A stretch of DNA of 64,000 nucleotides. Source: Rhodanobacter sp. PCA2. GTDB lineage: Bacteria; Pseudomonadota; Gammaproteobacteria; Xanthomonadales; Rhodanobacteraceae. This document shows, in pieces, positions 59,482 to 64,000 of this stretch. The stretch spans positions 241,866 through 305,865 of the forward strand of contig NZ_NJIC01000009.1 of the NCBI RefSeq assembly GCF_013620825.1, given 5' to 3'. The notes beneath the pieces are model-generated. The model searched no databases. It was given only the letters and a program-made list of their open reading frames with translations, and was not told the DNA's origin. Each line of letters starts with the position of its first letter. The first letter of the stretch is position 1. The translations under genes and the position numbers were made by a program.

Positions 59482-60848
59482 ACGGGATGTCGCCAGCGGT
59501 ATTTGCCGCCGACTGGACGCCTGCCTCGTGGCAGGGCCGCACGGCGCTGCAGCAGCCGCAGTACGAGGACGCCGCCGAGCTGGCGCAGGCCACCACGCAA
59601 CTGGCGGGGCTGCCCCCGCTGGTGACCTCGTGGGAGGTGCTGGCGCTGAAGCAGGCGTTGGCCGAGGCGCAGGAAGGCCGGCGTTTCCTGCTGCAGGGCG
59701 GCGACTGCGCCGAGAGCTTCGCCGACTGCAGCAGCCCCATCATCTCCAACCGGCTCAAGGTGCTGCTGCAGATGAGCCTGGTGCTGGTGCACGGCCTGAA
59801 GCAGCCGGTGCTGCGGGTGGGGCGGTTCGCGGGGCAGTACGCCAAGCCGCGCTCGGCCGACACCGAGACGCGCGACGGCGTGACCCTGCCCAGCTTCCGC
59901 GGCGACGTGGTCAACAGCCCCGGCTTCACCGCCGCCGCGCGCCGCCCCGATCCGCAGCGGCTGATCCGCGCCCACGCCCATTCCGCGCTGACCATGAACT
60001 TCGTGCGCGCGCTGATCGACGGCGGCTTCGCCGACCTGCACCACCCCGAGTACTGGGATCTGGCCTGGGTCGAGCACTCGCCGCTGGCCGCCGAGTACCG
60101 CCGCATGGTGGCCGGCATCGGCGATTCGCTGCGTTTCATGGAAACCCTGGCCGGGCCGATCGCCGGCTTCTCCAAGGTGGACTTCTTCACCTCGCACGAG
60201 GCGCTGCTGCTGCACTACGAGCAGGCGCTGACCCGCCAGGTGCCGCGCCACCCGGGCTGGTTCAACCTCTCCACCCACTTCCCGTGGATCGGCATGCGCA
60301 CCGCGGCGCTGGACGGCGCGCACGTGGAGTACTTCCGCGGCATCCGCAACCCGGTCGCGGTGAAGGTCGGCCCCACGGTCACCGCGGAACAGTTGCTGCC
60401 GCTGATCGACGCGCTGAACCCGCACGACGAGCCGGGCCGGCTCAGCCTGATCCACCGCATGGGCAACGCGAAGATCGCCGACGCGCTGCCGCCGCTGCTG
60501 GAGGCGGTGAAGCGCGAGGGGCGGCGCGTGCTGTGGGTGGCCGATCCCATGCACGGCAACACCGAGAGCACGTCCAACGGCTACAAGACGCGTCGCTTCG
60601 ACAACATCCGCGGCGAACTGGACCAGGCGCTGGACATCCACGCTGCCGCCGGCACGCGGCTGGGCGGCGTGCACCTGGAACTCACCGGCGAGGACGTCAC
60701 CGAATGCACCGGCGGCGCGCGCGGGCTGGGCGAGGCCGACCTGGAGCGCGCCTACAAGTCCATGGTCGATCCGCGCCTGAACTACGAGCAGTCGCTGGAA
60801 CTGGCGATGCTGATCGTGCGCAAGTCGGCGGGCGTGCACGCGGACTGA
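59478..60848 (+). CDS. 3-deoxy-7-phosphoheptulonate synthase, class II (AroA-II type)
   Basis: 456 residues from ATG 59478. The plant-like class II enzyme condenses PEP and erythrose 4-phosphate, the first shikimate step. LQGGDCAESF carries the conserved metal-binding cysteine; PVLRVGRFAGQYAKPRS and FRGDVVNSP bind PEP; WVADPMHGNTE holds the metal-binding residues, with GVHLELTGEDVTECTGG near the end. An ATG three codons in (59487) is an alternative start. Four-base overlap with dsbB suggests co-translation. No regulatory domain is attached. Confidence 0.94.
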   Translation: MNGMSPAVFAADWTPASWQGRTALQQPQYEDAAELAQATTQLAGLPPLVTSWEVLALKQALAEAQEGRRFLLQGGDCAESFADCSSPIISNRLKVLLQMSLVLVHGLKQPVLRVGRFAGQYAKPRSADTETRDGVTLPSFRGDVVNSPGFTAAARRPDPQRLIRAHAHSALTMNFVRALIDGGFADLHHPEYWDLAWVEHSPLAAEYRRMVAGIGDSLRFMETLAGPIAGFSKVDFFTSHEALLLHYEQALTRQVPRHPGWFNLSTHFPWIGMRTAALDGAHVEYFRGIRNPVAVKVGPTVTAEQLLPLIDALNPHDEPGRLSLIHRMGNAKIADALPPLLEAVKREGRRVLWVADPMHGNTESTSNGYKTRRFDNIRGELDQALDIHAAAGTRLGGVHLELTGEDVTECTGGARGLGEADLERAYKSMVDPRLNYEQSLELAMLIVRKSAGVHAD

Positions 60849-60954
60849 TCCCGCGGGCCGCCGGTGCGGGGCGGCGGGGAACCTGTCGGGCGCGGACGCG
60901 GTCATTCTGCGGGATGGCCCGCGTCGCGGGCCCGGGGCAGAGGGGACATCGACC

Positions 60955-61626
60955 ATGCGCTCATTCAAGGCATTCCTGCAGCGCAACCGCGGCTTCATCG
61001 TGTTCCTGCTGTGCATGTTCATGTTCCGCAGCGCCGTGGCGGACTGGAACGTGGTGCCCAGCGGCTCCATGCTGCCCACCATCCGCATCGGCGACCGCAT
61101 CTTCGTGAACCGCGCCGCCTACGACCTGCGCGTGCCGTTCACGCATCTCTCGCTGTACCACGTCGCCGACCCGCAGCGCGGCGACATCGTGATCGCCGAT
61201 TCCAGCGCCGCCGGCGAGCGGCTGGTGAAGCGGGTGATCGGCGTGCCGGGCGATGTGGTGGCGCTGCGGCAGAACGTGCTGTGGGTGAACGGGCAGCGCG
61301 CGAGCTACCAGCCGGCCATGGTTGCCGGCGTGGCCGCGGACCGCGACAACCCGGCCAGCTACGCCAGCGAGGACCTGGGCCGCCTGCATCACCTGGTGCG
61401 CCTGTCGCGCTGGCCGGGACCGGTCAGCAGCTTCGGCCCGGTCGCGGTGCCGGCCGGGCGCTACCTGCTGATGGGCGACAACCGCGACGACAGCATGGAT
61501 TCGCGCTACTTCGGCTTCGTGCCGCGCGACGAGATCGTGGGGCGCACGCGCTACGTGGCGATCTCGCTGGACCCCGCCCGCCACTACCTCCCGCGCAGCG
61601 GCCGCTTCGGCGCGTCGCTGGATTGA
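60955..61626 (+). CDS. lepB: Signal peptidase I
   Basis: 223 residues, with one N-terminal membrane helix (13-28), shorter than the E. coli enzyme, which has two. The catalytic Ser38 is in VVPSGSMLPT and the Lys92 base in GERLVKRVIGVPGD. Box E is GDNRDDSMDSRYFG. It removes signal peptides at the periplasmic face. A second, longer lepB normally lies beside lepA and rnc in this group, so this may be a paralogue. GAGGGGA precedes the ATG. It stands alone between the DAHP synthase and an unknown membrane gene. Confidence 0.93.
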   Translation: MRSFKAFLQRNRGFIVFLLCMFMFRSAVADWNVVPSGSMLPTIRIGDRIFVNRAAYDLRVPFTHLSLYHVADPQRGDIVIADSSAAGERLVKRVIGVPGDVVALRQNVLWVNGQRASYQPAMVAGVAADRDNPASYASEDLGRLHHLVRLSRWPGPVSSFGPVAVPAGRYLLMGDNRDDSMDSRYFGFVPRDEIVGRTRYVAISLDPARHYLPRSGRFGASLD

Positions 61627-61736
61627 CGCCCGCGCGCCGGCAGCCGGTGACCATCGTCATCGCGGATACCTGATGCGCGCGGCTTGTGCACCGGCCGGCC
61701 ATCCCGGAGGATGACCACGCCACCGGGAGTAGCGCC

Positions 61737-62549
61737 ATGTCCACGAACGCCGCCGCGCCGTTGCCGTTGATCGACCGCTGGACCCTGGTCGGGCTGAGCC
61801 TGCTGCTGTTGCCGTTGCTGACCATGGCGCACGAGCTGGGCGGCCATGCGCTCAGCTGCGTCGCGCTGGGCCAGCGACCCAGCGAGCTGGGCGCGTACTA
61901 CATCGAATGTCCCGGTGCGGTCGGCTGGCCCGGGCGGCTGGTGGCGATGGCCGGCACCGGCATGGACGTGCTGCTCGCGGTGCTGGCCTTTCTCGCCTGG
62001 CGCCGCAGCACGCGGCCGTTGCCGCGGCTCGCGCTGTGGATCGTGTTCGTGGTGAAGGGCATGGTGGCGGCCGGCTACTGGCTGTTCTCCGGCGTCAGCG
62101 GTTTCGGCGACTGGGGCCCTGGCGAGGGCGGCGGGATAGGGCCGCTGCCGGCGCCGTGGCTGTGGCGCATCGTGCTGACGGCAGTGGGGCTGGTCGCCTA
62201 CATCGGCGTGGTGAAGCTGGCGATCCGCAGCCTGGGCGCGATGCTGGGCGGCGGCGAGCAGGCGGCGCGCACGCGCCGGCAGGTGGCGCTGACCGTGTAC
62301 ATCGTGGGCGGCGTCAGCGCGCTGCTGGTGGGGCTGCTGAATCCGCACGGCATCGTGATCACGCTGTTGTCCGCGGTGGCCGCCTCGTTCGGCGGCACGG
62401 CGGGCCTGTTCAACGTGGCCTATGGGCCGGTGCGGCCGGAAGCGCCCGCCGCGTTCCGCATAGCCCGGCATCCCGCGCTGCTGGTCGCCGGCCTGGCGAC
62501 GACGCTGGCGTTCGCCCTGGTGCTGGGGCCCACGCTGTACCTGCATTGA
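61737..62549 (+). CDS. Integral membrane protein with HELGGH motif, function unknown
   Basis: 270 residues from ATG 61737, preceded by GGGAG. About six to seven hydrophobic helices are visible. The first ends with MAHELGGHALSC, an HExxH motif (His32, Glu33, His37) inside or at the edge of the membrane, as in M50-type site-2 proteases. A possible third ligand is not obvious; NPHG (near residue 203) is the best candidate. I do not recognise a named family. It may be a membrane metalloprotease relative or a degenerate form without activity. Confidence 0.75.
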   Translation: MSTNAAAPLPLIDRWTLVGLSLLLLPLLTMAHELGGHALSCVALGQRPSELGAYYIECPGAVGWPGRLVAMAGTGMDVLLAVLAFLAWRRSTRPLPRLALWIVFVVKGMVAAGYWLFSGVSGFGDWGPGEGGGIGPLPAPWLWRIVLTAVGLVAYIGVVKLAIRSLGAMLGGGEQAARTRRQVALTVYIVGGVSALLVGLLNPHGIVITLLSAVAASFGGTAGLFNVAYGPVRPEAPAAFRIARHPALLVAGLATTLAFALVLGPTLYLH

Positions 62550-62568
62550 GCCCCGGCGGCGTGCGTGC

Positions 62569-64000
62569 TCAGCGTCCCGGCGCCACCGGCTTGCCGCCCA
62601 CGGTGTCGAGGAATTTCGGCGGCTGCCATGCGTGCGTGTGCTGCTCGAAGCCGTAGGCGATGCCGATGAGCGCGGGTTCGCTCCACTTCGCGCCGAACAG
62701 CACGATGCCTACCGGCAGCCCGTGCGCCCAGCCCGCGGGCACGGTGATCGAGGGATAGCCCGCCACCGCGGCCGGCTGCGACACGCCGCCGATGGTCGGG
62801 TCGCCGCTGACGATGTGGTCGCCCAGCACCGGATCGGTCACGAAGGCCGGGCCCCACGACGGCGCGAGCAGTGCGTCGAGGTGCTGTGCCTTGAGCGCCG
62901 CATCGATGCCCTCGGGGCCGGACAGTCGTTTCGCCTTGGCCAGCGCCTCGCGGTAGGCCGCGTCGCTGAGCGGGCCCTTGGCCTGGGCCTGCTCGAACAG
63001 CTCCTGCCCGAACCACGGCATCTCCTCCGCGGCGTGCGCCTTGTCGAAGGCGATCAGGTCGGCCAGCGTGTGCACGGCCAGGCCGGTGCGCGTGGCGAGG
63101 TAGGCGTCGATGTCGTGCTTGAAGTCGTACAGCATCACGGTCATCTCGGCGTCGCCGAGTTCGCGCAGGTGCGGCAGCTTCACCGGATCGACGACGATCG
63201 CGCCCTGCGCCTTCATCGTGGCGATCGCCGCGTCCAGCACGCGGTCGGCATTCGGCTCGTTGCCGGCCAGTTCGCGCACCACGCCGATGCGCTTGCCTTT
63301 CAGGCCGTCGGGGTCGAGGAATTTCGTGTAGTCGGTGGCGTGCCGGTCGGCCTCGGCGGTGGCCGGGTCGCGCGGGTCGCTGCCGGCGATCGCGCCCAGC
63401 AGTGCGGCGGCATCGGCCACGCTGCGCGCGATCGGGCCGGCGGTGTCCTGGTTGTGGCTGATCGGCACGATGCCGGCGCGGCTGACCAGGCCCAGCGTGG
63501 GCTTGATGCCCACCAGCCCGTTCATGGCGGCGGGGCAGATGATCGAGCCGTCGGTCTCGGTGCCGACCGCCGCCGTGGCAAGCCCGGCGGCCACCGCGGC
63601 GGCCGAGCCCGCGCTGGAACCGCAGGGATTGCGGTCCAGCGCGTAGGGGTTCCTGGTCTGGCCGCCCACCGCGCTCCAGCCGCTGGAGGCGTGGCTGGAG
63701 CGGAAGTTCGCCCACTCGCTGAGGTTGGCCTTGCCGAGGATCACGGCGCCGGCGGCGCGCAGCTTCGCCGCCACCGTGGCGTCATGCGGTGCCGGCGCGG
63801 CCTGCAGCGCCAGCGAGCCGGCGGTGGTCGACTCGCGGTCGCCGGTGTCGATGTTGTCCTTCAACAGCACGGGGATGCCGTAGAGCGGGCCGTGCGCCTT
63901 GCTGCGTTTTGCGTCGAGCGCGGCGGCGATCTTCAATGCGTCGGGGTTGGTTTCCAGCACCGCGTGCAGCGCGGGGCCGTTCTGGTCGATCCGGTGGATG
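62569..64000 (-). CDS. Amidase signature-family hydrolase (5' end cut by window)
   Basis: About 477 residues are visible and the frame continues past the right edge, so the N-terminus is missing. The Ser-cisSer-Lys triad is complete: Lys in [15 protein letters not shown], cis-Ser in [17 protein letters not shown] and nucleophile Ser in [14 protein letters not shown]. The C-terminal region ([24 protein letters not shown]) matches long, often exported amidases annotated as Asp-tRNA(Asn)/Glu-tRNA amidotransferase-like, but the context lacks gatB and gatC. Substrate is unknown. It converges on the HELGGH protein gene, 19 bases apart. Confidence 0.92.
   Translation of the reverse strand, partial: IHRIDQNGPALHAVLETNPDALKIAAALDAKRSKAHGPLYGIPVLLKDNIDTGDRESTTAGSLALQAAPAPHDATVAAKLRAAGAVILGKANLSEWANFRSSHASSGWSAVGGQTRNPYALDRNPCGSSAGSAAAVAAGLATAAVGTETDGSIICPAAMNGLVGIKPTLGLVSRAGIVPISHNQDTAGPIARSVADAAALLGAIAGSDPRDPATAEADRHATDYTKFLDPDGLKGKRIGVVRELAGNEPNADRVLDAAIATMKAQGAIVVDPVKLPHLRELGDAEMTVMLYDFKHDIDAYLATRTGLAVHTLADLIAFDKAHAAEEMPWFGQELFEQAQAKGPLSDAAYREALAKAKRLSGPEGIDAALKAQHLDALLAPSWGPAFVTDPVLGDHIVSGDPTIGGVSQPAAVAGYPSITVPAGWAHGLPVGIVLFGAKWSEPALIGIAYGFEQHTHAWQPPKFLDTVGGKPVAPGR

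Overview
The window is high-GC gammaproteobacterial chromosome. Gene order and protein sequences point to the Xanthomonadales, most likely Rhodanobacteraceae (Dyella/Rhodanobacter/Frateuria-like). The main clues are the hemA-TPR lipoprotein-lolB-ispE-tRNAGln-prs-rplY-pth-ychF order, tRNATrp between tuf and secE, class II DAHP synthase, DUF2069 and WrbA neighbours, and many short intergenic palindromes. Both ends cut genes: an AidB-like acyl-CoA dehydrogenase on the left and an amidase on the right.

Region 1 (1-7.8 kb) is general metabolism: cupin protein, DUF2069 membrane protein with wrbA, YihY membrane protein with a TlpA-like thioredoxin and acylphosphatase, PPK2, then prfA and hemA on the minus strand. 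Region 2 (7.9-15.5 kb) reads rightward through outer-membrane lipoprotein insertion (lolB), isoprenoid synthesis (ispE, here in one frame with a GNAT domain), tRNAGln, PRPP synthase, L25, peptidyl-tRNA hydrolase and YchF.

Region 3 (15.6-24.6 kb) is the one accessory island and the best candidate for an undescribed system. On the minus strand, an ECF sigma factor, a FecR-type anti-sigma factor, a TonB-dependent receptor with an N-terminal signalling (STN) domain and a secreted S9 peptidase form a set in which two of the three junctions overlap. Divergent from it is a secreted 667-residue protein that joins a cyanophycinase-like S51 serine hydrolase to a complete isoaspartyl peptidase/asparaginase. 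Both active sites look intact. I infer a signal-regulated scavenging system for isoaspartyl polymers such as cyanophycin, in which one polypeptide could take the polymer to free amino acids outside the cytoplasm.

Region 4 (24.6-58.8 kb) is the information-processing supercluster: an acyl-CoA thioesterase, tRNATyr-tRNAGly-tRNAThr-tuf, tRNATrp-secE-nusG, rplKA, rplJL, rpoBC, rpsLG-fusA-tuf, then the S10, spc and alpha operons through rplQ. The two tuf genes appear identical, and the identity runs 34 bases past the stop codon. The larger gaps hold leaders, promoters and strong hairpins, including a family of palindromes centred on CATGGATG. Region 5 (58.9-64 kb) holds dsbB, aroF (class II), lepB, an unknown membrane protein with an HELGGH motif, and the cut amidase. 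No rRNA, CRISPR array, insertion sequence or prophage was seen.
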